From Isoptericola sp. (lineage in GTDB: Bacteria > Actinomycetota > Actinomycetes > Actinomycetales > Cellulomonadaceae), in NCBI GenBank assembly GCA_031180595.1, contig JAPSLQ010000001.1, positions 1-64,000 on the forward strand: 64,000 nt of DNA, in the 5' to 3' direction. Made by a program: the position numbers and the translations under genes. Position 1 is the stretch's first letter, and each line of letters starts with the position of its first letter. This document shows, in pieces, positions 34,298 to 43,503 of the stretch. Below the pieces are notes generated by a model. It saw only the letters and a list, made by a program, of their open reading frames with translations, was not told the DNA's origin and searched no databases.

Positions 34298-36894
34298 CCG
34301 ACCTGACGACCGCGGCCGTCGAGCTCAGGCCCTCCGGGCTCGTGCTCGACGGCCGCGAGGAGGCGCTGCTGTGCGCGTCCCTGTTCTACTTCCGCCTCCC
34401 GCGCGAGGTGTGGGCCTCCCGGCTCGCGCAGGTACGGGCGACCGGGTACCGCGCCGTCGACGTCTACCTGCCGTGGAACTTCCACGAGACGGCGCCGGGC
34501 GTGTGGGACTTCGACGGGCGACGCGACGTCGGCGCGTTCCTCGACCTCGCGCACGAGGCCGGCCTGGCGGTCGTCGCGCGGCCGGGGCCGTACATCTGCT
34601 CGGAGTGGGACGGCGGCGGCCTGCCGGCGTGGCTCGCGCTCGACGACGGTCTCGCGCTCCGGCAGGCCGAGCCCCGGTTCCTGGAGCACGTCCGCCGCTG
34701 GTTCGACCAGGCCGTGCCCCTCCTGGCCGCCCGGCAGTGGGGCCGCGGCGGCAGCGTCGTGGCCGTCCAGCTCGAGAACGAGCTCGACTTCTTCGACACC
34801 CACGACCGCCACGCCTACGTCGCGGCCCTGCGGGACATGGCGCTCGAGCACGGCATCACGGTGCCGCTCGTGGCGTGCGCGGGCCAGGGCGACCTCACCG
34901 GCGCGACGGGCGGCGTCGACGGCGTCGTGCCCGCGTTCAACTTCTACCCCGACGACCGTTCCCGGTTCGTCGAGCCGGAGGTCCGCCGGTACGCCGGGCT
35001 CGTCGCGGAGCAGGGGCTGCCTCTCCTCGTGACGGAGACCAACCGCCGCCACGCGACCTTGCGCCGCCTCCTGGTGAGCGGCGCCACCCTCCTCGCCCCG
35101 TACCTGCAGGCATCGGGCTACGACCTCGGGTACACGCCCTCGGTCGGCAACTGGGGCGACCCCGGCGGCTTCATGTCGCACGACTACGACTTCGGCGGCT
35201 ACCTGTCCCCGGTCGGAGAGCCGCGGCCCGAGACGGCCGACGCGCGCGTGCTCGCGGCGGTCCTCCGCACGCTCGGCCCGGCGATCGCGCGCGCCAGGAC
35301 GACGGCCGCCGACGGCGCCGTCGTGACGGACGTCCCGACGAGCGCCTCCCCGTCGATGCTCGTGCTCGACGGCGGAGGCACGATCGTCGGGATCCCCAAC
35401 CTCGGCCGGGAGCCCGGGCACGCCAGGGTCCCGGGCAACGGCACGGCGCCCGACGTCGTCGTGCCGCTGCCGGCGTCGTCGTGCGTGCTGCTCACCCGTG
35501 ACCTGCCGCTCGACCGCTTCGGCCTGCCCGGGACGCTGCGCCTCGCGTCGGCGGACCTGGTGGGAGCCGGCCCGGACGGCCTCGAGCTCGCCGCCCGCGG
35601 CCCGAGCGTCCTTGCACTCTCGGCCGGTCCGGGCGACGACACGACGCCGGTGCTCGAGCTTGACGCCCCGGTCCCCGGGTCGCCGACCCGGCTGTCCGTG
35701 ACCTCGGGCGGCGCGTCGTGGGCCGTGGTCCTGCGGCATCCCGAGGACCAGCCCGCGCCGGGTGGCGCCGTGCCGCCCGTTCCCGCGAGGCCCGCGGAGG
35801 AGCCCGTCGCCCTCACCGAGGCGGTCCACCTCGAGCTCGAGACCCGCAGCGGCAGGACCGTGGCCCACCCGCTCCCGCCGGCCTCGGAGGAGGTGGGGGT
35901 GTACCGCGGGCGTACCCACTACGCCGCGTCGGTCGCTCACGTCGACGAGCTGCTCGTCGTCGGGGCCGGCGACGTCGTCGAGCTCAGCCTGGACGGCCGG
36001 GCCCTGCCGAGCATCGTCGGCTTCGGCACGGTGGCACGTGTCGGAGCGGCCGGCGCACGCCGACTCGACGCCACGGTCGAGACATGGGGCCACGCCAACT
36101 TCGACGACGCACGGCTGCCGAGCCTACGACTGGGGTCCGTCCGCGGCCTCGGCGCGGTCTGGTCGGTCACCGCCGCGGTCGACGTCGGCGCGCTCTGGAC
36201 CGTGGACGGTGGCGCACAGTGGGCCGGTGACCCGGCACCGGTTCGCACCCTCGGCGGCTGGAGCAGCACACGCGTCGGTCGGCCGGTGACGTACCGGCGT
36301 GCCCTGCCGGTCGACGGGCGCAGCCAGCACGCGCTCCACCTGCTCGGGCTCGTGGGCACGTGCGAGGTGACGGTCGACGGCGTCCCCCGCACCGTCACCG
36401 CGCACGACCCCTGGGTCCTGCTGGCACCCGGCGAGGGTGCCGACGTGACGGTCACCGTGCCGCACGCGCCGGGCGTCCTCGGCGGCGCGGAGCTCCTGCG
36501 CCTCGAACGGGTGAGCGGGTGGGACGTCGAGCCGCAGCCGGACTCGGTCCTGCTCGAGCTGGCCGGGCGGACGGCCGCCGGGCGGCACGTCGACCTGCCC
36601 CTCGAGCTCGCGCCGGGCACCGAGGCATGGCTCGACGTCGCCGTGCCCGGCGGCGGACGCTCGCTGCGGTTCGAGGGCACGCACGCACGGGTCAGTGCCT
36701 TCGCCCACGGGGAGCTGCTCGGCCGAGTCTGGCTCGACGACCCCGCCCGGCCGCGCTTCACCGGGGGTGATTCCGGCCGCCTGTGGCTGCCCCGGGCCTG
36801 GAACTCCGGTACGGTCCGCTTGCTGGTCCGTGCGACCGCCGGGACCGGCCAGCCACGCCTCGAGCGCGTGACCGCCGCGGCGGTGCCGGAGTGA
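34294..36894 (+). CDS. GH35-family beta-galactosidase, intracellular
   Basis: 866 residues without a signal peptide. The N-terminal TIM-barrel (about 1-330) has GH35 markers: 'GPYICSEWDGGGLPAWL', the acid/base Glu in 'VQLENELDFF', and 'SHDYDFGGYLSPVGEP' (the SYDYDAP-type block). The expected nucleophile block reads 'LLVTETNRRH' instead of the common TEFW-type motif. C-terminal beta-sandwich domains follow. It would hydrolyse imported beta-galactosides in the cytosol. The GTG at 34294 overlaps the permease stop. Confidence 0.82.
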   Translation: MTDLTTAAVELRPSGLVLDGREEALLCASLFYFRLPREVWASRLAQVRATGYRAVDVYLPWNFHETAPGVWDFDGRRDVGAFLDLAHEAGLAVVARPGPYICSEWDGGGLPAWLALDDGLALRQAEPRFLEHVRRWFDQAVPLLAARQWGRGGSVVAVQLENELDFFDTHDRHAYVAALRDMALEHGITVPLVACAGQGDLTGATGGVDGVVPAFNFYPDDRSRFVEPEVRRYAGLVAEQGLPLLVTETNRRHATLRRLLVSGATLLAPYLQASGYDLGYTPSVGNWGDPGGFMSHDYDFGGYLSPVGEPRPETADARVLAAVLRTLGPAIARARTTAADGAVVTDVPTSASPSMLVLDGGGTIVGIPNLGREPGHARVPGNGTAPDVVVPLPASSCVLLTRDLPLDRFGLPGTLRLASADLVGAGPDGLELAARGPSVLALSAGPGDDTTPVLELDAPVPGSPTRLSVTSGGASWAVVLRHPEDQPAPGGAVPPVPARPAEEPVALTEAVHLELETRSGRTVAHPLPPASEEVGVYRGRTHYAASVAHVDELLVVGAGDVVELSLDGRALPSIVGFGTVARVGAAGARRLDATVETWGHANFDDARLPSLRLGSVRGLGAVWSVTAAVDVGALWTVDGGAQWAGDPAPVRTLGGWSSTRVGRPVTYRRALPVDGRSQHALHLLGLVGTCEVTVDGVPRTVTAHDPWVLLAPGEGADVTVTVPHAPGVLGGAELLRLERVSGWDVEPQPDSVLLELAGRTAAGRHVDLPLELAPGTEAWLDVAVPGGGRSLRFEGTHARVSAFAHGELLGRVWLDDPARPRFTGGDSGRLWLPRAWNSGTVRLLVRATAGTGQPRLERVTAAAVPE

Positions 36895-36901
36895 GGCAGG
36901 A

Positions 36902-38134
36902 GTGAACGTGGTCGTCGTCAGGCGTACCTCGCGTGACATCCGCAGCGAGTCACGCCTCGAGGTCATGCACGCGCTGCTGTCGGCGGGCGAGGCGAGCCGC
37001 AACGAGCTGGCGCGCGTCACCGGGCTCAGCCCGGCGACGGTCGCCACCGTCGTCAGCGACCTGCTGGCCAACGGCGTCGTGACCGAGGCCAGGCTGACGG
37101 CGGGGCGTGTGGGCCGGCCGACGACGACGCTGCGGCTCAACGGCGACCGAGGCCGCATCGTCGGCGTCGACGTGGCGGAGACGTACGTGCGCGCCGTGGT
37201 GTTCGACGCCGCCCTCGACGAGCTCTCGTCGGCCGAGGTGGCCAAGGACGAGCACCACGGCGAGACGGACTACGTCATCGACGGCATCGTGGACGCCCTG
37301 GACACCGCGCTCGGGCGTGCGGACGCGACGCGCGACGACGTCCTCGGCGTCGGCATCTCGCTCCCCGGGGGCATGCAGCGCCGTTCGGAGGTCTCGGTCG
37401 TGGTGCCCAACGAGGCGTGGCACCACGTCGACCGGCTCCGGCAGCGGATCGGCCTGCCGCTGGTCGTCGACAACCCGCTCAAGGCGATCGCGACGGCGGA
37501 GCTGTGGTTCGGCGCGGGGCGCCGGCTCGCGAGCATGGTCACGGTCAACCTGGGAACCGGCGTCGGGGCCGGCATCGTGCTCGAGGGCAGGATCCTGCGC
37601 GGGGCGACCAACTCGGCGGGCGAGTGGGGCCACAGCCTGCTCGCGCTCGACGGACGTCGCTGCCGTTGCGGGCGTCAGGGGTGCGTCGAGGCGTACGTCG
37701 GCGCCGCGGGCATCCAGCAGACCCTCGCCGAGATCGCCCCGGAGCACCCTCTCGCGGCCGAGCCCATGCAGCGCGAGTTCATCGGCGCGCTGGCCGCGGC
37801 GCTCGAGTCTCCCGAGCCCGACCCCGCCGTGACCGAGACGATCTCCCGTACCGCCCGCTACCTCGGGTCGGCGATCGCCGACCTCGTCGCGGTGGTCAAC
37901 CCCGACATGGTGACGCTGACCGGGTGGACCGCGTGGGCGCTCGGCGGCCACCTCGTCCCGGCCGTCCGCGAGCGCGTGGTCCGGGAGTCGCCCGGCGACT
38001 CCGCGGCGGACCTCGCGCTCGAGGTGTCGACCGTCCGGGGCAACTCCGTGGCGACGGGCATGGCCACGATCGCGCTCGAGCGGTTCCTCGGCGACGTCGG
38101 TCTCCTGACCACACGGGTGCCGACGGCACTCTGA
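36902..38134 (+). CDS. ROK family transcriptional repressor
   Basis: 410 residues. An N-terminal winged helix-turn-helix ('NELARVTGLSPATVATVVSDLLANGVV', quoted in part) is followed by an ROK kinase-like domain: 'GVDVAETYVRAVVFD', 'GVGISLPGG', 'NLGTGVGAGIV' and the zinc motif 'CRCGRQGCVE'. ROK repressors of the NagC/XylR type bind sugar or sugar phosphate and leave their operators. It is the last gene of the sugar operon and probably represses it through the palindrome at 31006. The GTG is preceded by GAGG. Confidence 0.9.
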   Translation: MNVVVVRRTSRDIRSESRLEVMHALLSAGEASRNELARVTGLSPATVATVVSDLLANGVVTEARLTAGRVGRPTTTLRLNGDRGRIVGVDVAETYVRAVVFDAALDELSSAEVAKDEHHGETDYVIDGIVDALDTALGRADATRDDVLGVGISLPGGMQRRSEVSVVVPNEAWHHVDRLRQRIGLPLVVDNPLKAIATAELWFGAGRRLASMVTVNLGTGVGAGIVLEGRILRGATNSAGEWGHSLLALDGRRCRCGRQGCVEAYVGAAGIQQTLAEIAPEHPLAAEPMQREFIGALAAALESPEPDPAVTETISRTARYLGSAIADLVAVVNPDMVTLTGWTAWALGGHLVPAVRERVVRESPGDSAADLALEVSTVRGNSVATGMATIALERFLGDVGLLTTRVPTAL

Positions 38135-38169
38135 CCGAGACGGCCCGCCGACCCGGCGAGCCGCCGTCG

Positions 38170-38175
38170 TACGCT
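38170..38175 (+). promoter_or_regulatory. -10 box (TACGCT) for a leaderless start
   Basis: TACGCT ends 6 nt before the ATG at 38182, which lacks a Shine-Dalgarno sequence. Confidence 0.45.
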
Positions 38176-38181
38176 GCGCGC

Positions 38182-39333
38182 ATGGTTCACGAGGTCACCG
38201 GACGGTCCCCGCTCTCCCCCGCCACGGTCGCCGTCACCGCCGGACGCCCGCCGCGCGTGCAGGGCGGACCGGTGAACCCGCCCGTGGTGCTCAGCTCGAC
38301 GTACGTCTCGCAGGGCACGCCGGGGCCGGACGAGCTGCTCTACACGCGCTCGGGCACCGAGACGTGGCAGCCGTTCGAGGAGGCGCTCGCCGCGCTCGAG
38401 GGCGGCGCCCACGGCGTCGTCCTCGGCTCCGGGATGGCGGCGATCGCCGCGACCCTGGGCGAGGTGCCCGACGGCGGTGCCGTCGTGGTGCCGCGCCACG
38501 CGTACCAGGTCTCGCTCGGGTACCTCGACGACCTCGCGGCCCGGCACGGCGTCGAGGTGCGCCGGGTCGACGTCGCGGACACCGACCAGGTCGTCGCCGC
38601 GCTCGACGGCGCCTCCCTGCTGCTCGCGGAGTCGCCCACCAACCCGATGCTCGAGGTCGCCGACCTGCCCGCGATCCTCGCCGCGGCGCGCGAGCGCGGA
38701 GTGCGCACCGTCGTCGACAACACGTTCGCGACGCCGCTGGGACAGCGCCCGCTCGAGCTCGGCGCCGACGTCGTGGTGCACTCGGTGACGAAGTACCTCG
38801 CCGGGCACTCCGACGTCGTGCTCGGGGCGGTCGTCACGGACGACCCGCAGATCGCGGCCGACGTGCGCGCCTACCGGACGCTGCACGGCGCGATCGCCGG
38901 CCCGATGGAGGTCTTCCTCGCCCTGCGGGGCCTGCGGACGCTGCACCTGCGGGTCGAGCGCGCGGGCGCCAACGCGGCCGAGCTCGCGCGGCGCCTGGCC
39001 GAGCACCCCGCGGTCGCCGAGGTGCGCCACCCCTCGCTGCCGGGCGACCCGGGTCACGAGCGTGCGAGCCGGCAGATGAACGGTTTCGGCGCGATCGTCG
39101 GGCTGCGGCCGCACGGAGGCGTCGCGGCCGCCGACGCCCTCGTCGCCGGCGTGCGGCTGTGGGTGCCCGCCACGTCGCTGGGCGGGGTCGAGTCGACGCT
39201 CGAGCGGCGCCGCCGCTTCCCCACGGAGTCGGTCACGGTCCCCGAGGACCTCGTGCGCATGTCGGTCGGCGTCGAGGACGTGGAGGACCTCTGGGACGAC
39301 CTGGCACAGGCCCTGGACGCCGTCCGCCCGTAG
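38182..39333 (+). CDS. cystathionine gamma-synthase/gamma-lyase family PLP enzyme
   Basis: 383 residues of the Cys/Met metabolism PLP family. The PLP lysine is in 'HSVTKYLAGHSD' near 206, the phosphate pocket in 'GSGMAAIAATLG', the ring-stacking Tyr in 'YTRSGTETWQPFEEALAALE', and 'NTFATPLGQRPLELGAD' is conserved. It could make or break cystathionine or handle methionine or homocysteine; sequence alone does not separate these. The ATG at 38182 has no Shine-Dalgarno but is 6 nt after TACGCT. It is monocistronic, after the ROK gene. Confidence 0.9.
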   Translation: MVHEVTGRSPLSPATVAVTAGRPPRVQGGPVNPPVVLSSTYVSQGTPGPDELLYTRSGTETWQPFEEALAALEGGAHGVVLGSGMAAIAATLGEVPDGGAVVVPRHAYQVSLGYLDDLAARHGVEVRRVDVADTDQVVAALDGASLLLAESPTNPMLEVADLPAILAAARERGVRTVVDNTFATPLGQRPLELGADVVVHSVTKYLAGHSDVVLGAVVTDDPQIAADVRAYRTLHGAIAGPMEVFLALRGLRTLHLRVERAGANAAELARRLAEHPAVAEVRHPSLPGDPGHERASRQMNGFGAIVGLRPHGGVAAADALVAGVRLWVPATSLGGVESTLERRRRFPTESVTVPEDLVRMSVGVEDVEDLWDDLAQALDAVRP

Positions 39334-39408
39334 CCGCGGGCGAGATCGTCGCCGATCCGTGACCGCGCCGCGACGCGGTCGCCACCTGCGCGTGCCAGGG
39401 TCGTGCAC

Positions 39409-40140
39409 ATGAGGACCGGTCGAGGGACCCGCGGCAGCGCGGCGGCGCTCGCCCTGGCGGCAGCGCTTCTGCTCGGCGCCTGCACGGGCGACGACGACCC
39501 GGGTGGCGAGGCGAGCCCCACGGCGGCCACCACCCCGGGCGAGTCCGCGACGCCGGGCGGCTCGCCGTCGGGCAACGCGTCCCCGAGCGCCTCTCCCGAC
39601 GACCGCGGCGACGACGACGCGACGGACGACACGGGGGATGACTCGGTCGACGACACGACGGACGACACGACGGCCGACGAGCCGGCCCGAGGCACCTCGC
39701 CCTTCCCGGCGAACGCGGAGCCGGACACCGCCGAGCCGTCCGGCGACGCCAGGCTCACGGTCACCGACATCCGGGTCGGCGAGCACGACGGATACGACCG
39801 CGTGGTGTTCGACCTGGGGGGCGCAGGCACGCCCGGCTGGCGCGTGGAGTACGTGGACGAGGCGATCGACGACGGCAGCGGCAACCCCGTCGAGGTTGAC
39901 GGCGACGCCATCCTGCAGGTGGTCATCTCGGGTACGGCGATGCCCGCCGACAGCGGCGTCGAGGAGTACGACGGCACGACCCTCGCGCCCGACGACACCG
40001 AGGCCGTCGAGGAGGTCGTGTACCGGTTCTGGTTCGAGGGGTACACGACGGCGTTCGTCGGTGTGGACGACGGGCGCAAGCCCTTCCGGGTGTTCTCGCT
40101 GACCGAGCCGGCCCGCGTCGTCGTCGACGTCCAGCACTGA
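39409..40140 (+). CDS. lipoprotein with AMIN-like domain
   Basis: 243 residues. The signal peptide ends in the lipobox 'LLGAC'. A long Asp/Thr/Ser/Pro linker (residues about 30-105, with 'DDTTDDTTADE') precedes a C-terminal AMIN-like beta domain ('LTVTDIRVGEHDGYDRVVFDL', 'ARVVVDVQH'). AMIN-like domains bind cell-wall components in other systems, so an envelope-surface role is likely. The ATG at 39409 is preferred over the GTG at 39403 because AGGG lies 8 nt upstream. Confidence 0.84.
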   Translation: MRTGRGTRGSAAALALAAALLLGACTGDDDPGGEASPTAATTPGESATPGGSPSGNASPSASPDDRGDDDATDDTGDDSVDDTTDDTTADEPARGTSPFPANAEPDTAEPSGDARLTVTDIRVGEHDGYDRVVFDLGGAGTPGWRVEYVDEAIDDGSGNPVEVDGDAILQVVISGTAMPADSGVEEYDGTTLAPDDTEAVEEVVYRFWFEGYTTAFVGVDDGRKPFRVFSLTEPARVVVDVQH

Positions 40141-40170
40141 GCCGGCGGCACGGAGCCGGCCGGCGGCTCA
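40138..40170. terminator. bidirectional hairpin spanning two stop codons
   Basis: 12-bp arms (40138-40149 with 40159-40170, one mismatch) include the TGA of the AMIN-like gene on the plus strand and the stop of gpsA on the minus strand. It is a compact terminator for convergent genes. Confidence 0.65.
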
Positions 40171-41187
40171 GGCGCCGACGCCCTCGGCCTTCTGCGGTCG
40201 GGCGAGCAGACCGCGCGCCATCGCGTCCACGGGCAGGCCCTCGTGGAGCACCGCCACGACGCCGGCGGTGATCGGCATGTCGACGCCGTGGTGCTGGGCG
40301 AGCTCGAGCACCGAACGGCACGACTTCACACCCTCGGCCGTGGTGCCCGTCGCCGCGAGCGCCTCGTCGAGCGTCATACCCTCGCCGACGTACTTGCCGA
40401 GGCGGTGGTTGCGCGACAGCGGCGAGGTGCACGTGGCGACGAGGTCGCCCATGCCCGCCAGGCCGGAGAACGTCTCGACGTCGGCCCCGAGCGCCAGGCC
40501 CAGCCGCGTGATCTCGACGAGACCTCGCGTGATGACCGTCGCCGTCGTGTTGTAGCCGAAACCGCGTCCCTGTGCCATGCCCACGGCGAGCGCGATGACG
40601 TTCTTGACCGCGCCGCACAGCTCGACGCCGATGACGTCGCGGTTGGTGTACGGGCGGAAGTAGGCGTTGGAGCACGCGTCCGCGACGAACCTCGTCGCCG
40701 CGTCGTCGGTGCCCGCGACGACGGTCGCCGTCGGCTGGCGCTCGGCGATCTCGGGCGCCAGGTTGGGCCCCGAGACGACGACGACCCGGCTCTCGGGGAT
40801 CTCGAGCGCCTCGGCGATCACCTGGCTCATGCGCTCGTCCGTGCTGAGCTCGACGCCCTTCATGAGCGAGACGACGACGGCGCCCGGCTCGACGTGCGCG
40901 CGCAGTCGCTCGAGCGTGCCGCGCGCCACCTGGGACGGGACGGCGACGACCACGAGGTTCGCGCCGGCGAGCGCCGCCGCGGCGTCCGTCGTCGCCGTCA
41001 TCGCGGGCAGCGCGACGCCGGGCAGGTACTTGGCGTTCGTGCGCTCGTGGGTGACCTCGCGGGCGATCGCCTCGTCCCGGCCCCACAGGCGCACCTCGCA
41101 GCCGGCGTCCGCGAGCACCATCGCGAACGTGGTGCCCCAGGACCCGGACCCGAGGACGGCGGCGCGCACCGGCGTCGTGCCCGTCAC
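40168..41187 (-). CDS. gpsA: glycerol-3-phosphate dehydrogenase [NAD(P)+]
   Basis: 339 residues. It makes sn-glycerol-3-phosphate for phospholipid synthesis. The dinucleotide motif is 'LGSGSWGTTFA', the catalytic Lys is in 'LCGAVKNVIALAVG', and the substrate motif is 'GLAGMGDLVATCTSPLSRN' (quoted in part). The GTG at 41187 has GGAGC upstream and overlaps the acyltransferase stop (GTGA). The pairing with plsC supplies G3P directly to acyltransfer. Confidence 0.95.
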   Translation of the reverse strand: MTGTTPVRAAVLGSGSWGTTFAMVLADAGCEVRLWGRDEAIAREVTHERTNAKYLPGVALPAMTATTDAAAALAGANLVVVAVPSQVARGTLERLRAHVEPGAVVVSLMKGVELSTDERMSQVIAEALEIPESRVVVVSGPNLAPEIAERQPTATVVAGTDDAATRFVADACSNAYFRPYTNRDVIGVELCGAVKNVIALAVGMAQGRGFGYNTTATVITRGLVEITRLGLALGADVETFSGLAGMGDLVATCTSPLSRNHRLGKYVGEGMTLDEALAATGTTAEGVKSCRSVLELAQHHGVDMPITAGVVAVLHEGLPVDAMARGLLARPQKAEGVGA

Positions 41188-41939
41188 GGGCGCTCCACCG
41201 GCGGGTAGTGCGACTTCCTCGCCTCGTACTCGGGGTGCTTGCGCAGGTCGAACCGTGCCGCCGGCGCGGGCTCGCCCCGCAGCTCGGACAGCAGCTCGGT
41301 GATCGCGTCCATGACCCGGTTCATCACCTCGCGCAGGGTGGCGGAGTCCAGCGGCCGGTCGTACAGGTCGGACAGGTCGACGGGCGGGCCGGCGACCACC
41401 TGCACGCGCTTGCGCGGGAAGGGCTTGAGGACCCGGCCGTAGCGGCCGAGGACCTCGTGCGCGCCCCACTGCGCGATCGGGACGACCGGCAGGCGCGAGG
41501 CGAGCGCGATCCGTGCCAGGCCCGTCTTGGCCTCCATGGGCCACAGGTCGGGGTCACGCGTGATGGTGCCCTCCGGGAAGATGGCGACGCAGGCGCCGTC
41601 GCCGAGCTGGTCGCTCGCCGCCTGGATCGAGCGGGCGGCCGCCGCGCTCCCTCGGTCGACGGGGATCATGCGGGTGGCGCGCAGCACCCAGCCGAGCACC
41701 GGCGCCGTGAACAGGCTCCGCTTGGCCAGGATCCGCGGCTCGTACCCGTGGTCGAACAGGTAGTGCGCGAACGTCAGCGCGTCGAGCTCGGTCGCGTGGT
41801 TCGCCGCCGCGATGAAGCCGCCGGTGCGCGGCAGGTTCTCCCCGCCGCGCCACTCGTAGCGGACCATCGCGAACATGAGGCGTCGCACGAGCCAGGCGAT
41901 GGCTCGGAAGGCGCGGGAGGAGGGGCGGGCGATCGGCAC
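41184..41939 (-). CDS. 1-acylglycerol-3-phosphate acyltransferase (PlsC family)
   Basis: 251 residues. The acyltransferase motif I is 'NHATELD' (NHxxxxD) near 47-53, motif III is 'FPEGTIT', and the 'PVVPIAQWGA' block follows. It would convert lysophosphatidate to phosphatidate, or acylate a related lipid. It lies downstream of the 89-bp repeat on the minus strand, so its leader would contain the repeat if transcribed from the murA promoter. It overlaps gpsA by 4 bp. Confidence 0.9.
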   Translation of the reverse strand: MPIARPSSRAFRAIAWLVRRLMFAMVRYEWRGGENLPRTGGFIAAANHATELDALTFAHYLFDHGYEPRILAKRSLFTAPVLGWVLRATRMIPVDRGSAAAARSIQAASDQLGDGACVAIFPEGTITRDPDLWPMEAKTGLARIALASRLPVVPIAQWGAHEVLGRYGRVLKPFPRKRVQVVAGPPVDLSDLYDRPLDSATLREVMNRVMDAITELLSELRGEPAPAARFDLRKHPEYEARKSHYPPVERP

Positions 41940-41980
41940 GGAAGGAGAGCCTACCGCCGACCGCCCTGCCCCCGGCGTGG

Positions 41981-42195
41981 GTCCGTCACGCTTCGCTTCG
42001 TCTCCGGCTCAGTCGCGCCGGTGGGCGACCGAGCCTGCGACTCCGCTGCGGGCGAGTGCCTCGTCCCTCGGCCCTCACCCTTCGCTCCGTCTCCGGCTCA
42101 GTCGCGCTGGTGGACGACCGAGCCTGCGACTCCGCTGCGGGCGAGTGCCTCGTCCCTCGGCCCTCACCCTTCGCTCCGTCTCCGGCTCAGTCGCG
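41981..42195. repeat. 89-bp tandem repeat (about 2.4 copies) at the murA 3' end
   Basis: Units at 41981-42069 and 42070-42158 are followed by a partial third unit, 42159-42195. Copies 1 and 2 differ by only a few bases. The last copy contains the murA stop codon and its two preceding codons, and the others retain the same 'TCAGTCGCG' stretch, so the array looks copied from the gene's 3' end. Confidence 0.9.
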
Positions 42196-43503
42196 GGAGA
42201 CGTCGGCTCCGAGCGCGACGAGCTTGTCCTGGAACGCCTCGTAGCCGCGGTCGATGAGGCTGATGCCGCGCACCGTGGACGTGCCCTTGGCGGCGAGCGC
42301 CGCGATCAGGTGGGAGAAGCCGCCGCGCAGGTCCGGCACCTCGATGTCCGCCGCCGCGAGCGGCGTCGGGCCCGAGATGACCGCCGAGTGGTGGAAGTTG
42401 CGCTGCCCGAACCGGCAGTCGCGCCCGCCCAGGCACTCCTTGTAGACCTGGATGGTGGCGCCCATCTGGCGCAGCGCGTCGGCGAACCCGAACCGGTTCT
42501 CGTACACGGTCTCGTGCACGATCGACAGGCCCGTGGCCTGCGTCAGCGCGACGACGAGCGGCTGCTGCCAGTCCGTCATGAAGCCCGGGTGCACGTCTGT
42601 CTCGAGCACGATGGACCGCAGGTCCCCGCCCGGGTGCCAGAACCGGATGCCGTCCTCCTGCACGTCGAACCGGCCGCCGACCTTCCGGAACGTGTTGAGG
42701 AACGTCATCATCTCGGGCTGCGTCGCGCCCTTGATCGTCACGTCCCCGCCCGTGGCCAGGGCGGCCGAGGCCCACGACGCCGTCTCGATCCGGTCGCCGA
42801 GCGCGGTGTGCGAGTACCCGTCGAGGCGGTCGACACCCTCGATGCGGATCACCCGGTCGGTGTCGACGGAGATGATCGCGCCCATCTTCTGCAGGACCGC
42901 GATGAGGTCCATGATCTCGGGCTCGATGGCGGCGCCGGCCAGCTCGGTGATGCCCTCGGCGCGCACGGCCGTGAGCAGCAGCTGCTCGGTGGCCCCGACG
43001 GACGGGTACGGCAGCGCGATCTTGGTGCCCTGCAGGCGACGGGGGGCGCGCAGGTGGATCCCGTTGGGCCGCTTGTCCACGACCGCGCCGAACTGGCGCA
43101 GGATGTCCAGGTGGTAGTTGATCGGCCGGTCGCCGATCCGGCACCCGCCCAGGTCGGGGATGAACGCCTCGCCGAGGCGGTGCAGCAGCGGGCCGCAGAA
43201 CAGGATCGGGATCCGGCTCGAGCCCGCGTGGGCGTCGATGTCGGCCACGTGCGCCGACTCCACGTTCGACGGGTCCAGGTCCAGGATCCCGGCCTCGGCG
43301 TCCGCCTTGACCGTGACCCCGTGCAGCTCGAGCAGCCCCGTCACCACGGCCACGTCACGGATCTGCGGCACGTTGCGCAGCACGCTCGGCGACTCCCCCA
43401 GCAGGGACGCCACCATCGCCTTCGACACGAAGTTCTTCGCGCCCCGCACGGTGATCGTCCCCTCGAGCGGGTTCCCACCGTTCACGTACAGCAGATCGTT
43501 CAT
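42187..43503 (-). CDS. murA: UDP-N-acetylglucosamine 1-carboxyvinyltransferase
   Basis: 438 residues. It catalyses the first committed peptidoglycan step (enolpyruvyl transfer from PEP). The active-site Lys/Asn are in 'VRGAKNF' near 19-25. The catalytic loop 'LGGCRIGDRP' retains the Cys (the Cys115 equivalent), so the known Cys-to-Asp fosfomycin resistance of mycobacteria is not present. The ATG at 43503 has no strong Shine-Dalgarno. Its 3' end is part of the 89-bp repeat. Confidence 0.94.
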   Translation of the reverse strand: MNDLLYVNGGNPLEGTITVRGAKNFVSKAMVASLLGESPSVLRNVPQIRDVAVVTGLLELHGVTVKADAEAGILDLDPSNVESAHVADIDAHAGSSRIPILFCGPLLHRLGEAFIPDLGGCRIGDRPINYHLDILRQFGAVVDKRPNGIHLRAPRRLQGTKIALPYPSVGATEQLLLTAVRAEGITELAGAAIEPEIMDLIAVLQKMGAIISVDTDRVIRIEGVDRLDGYSHTALGDRIETASWASAALATGGDVTIKGATQPEMMTFLNTFRKVGGRFDVQEDGIRFWHPGGDLRSIVLETDVHPGFMTDWQQPLVVALTQATGLSIVHETVYENRFGFADALRQMGATIQVYKECLGGRDCRFGQRNFHHSAVISGPTPLAAADIEVPDLRGGFSHLIAALAAKGTSTVRGISLIDRGYEAFQDKLVALGADVSRD

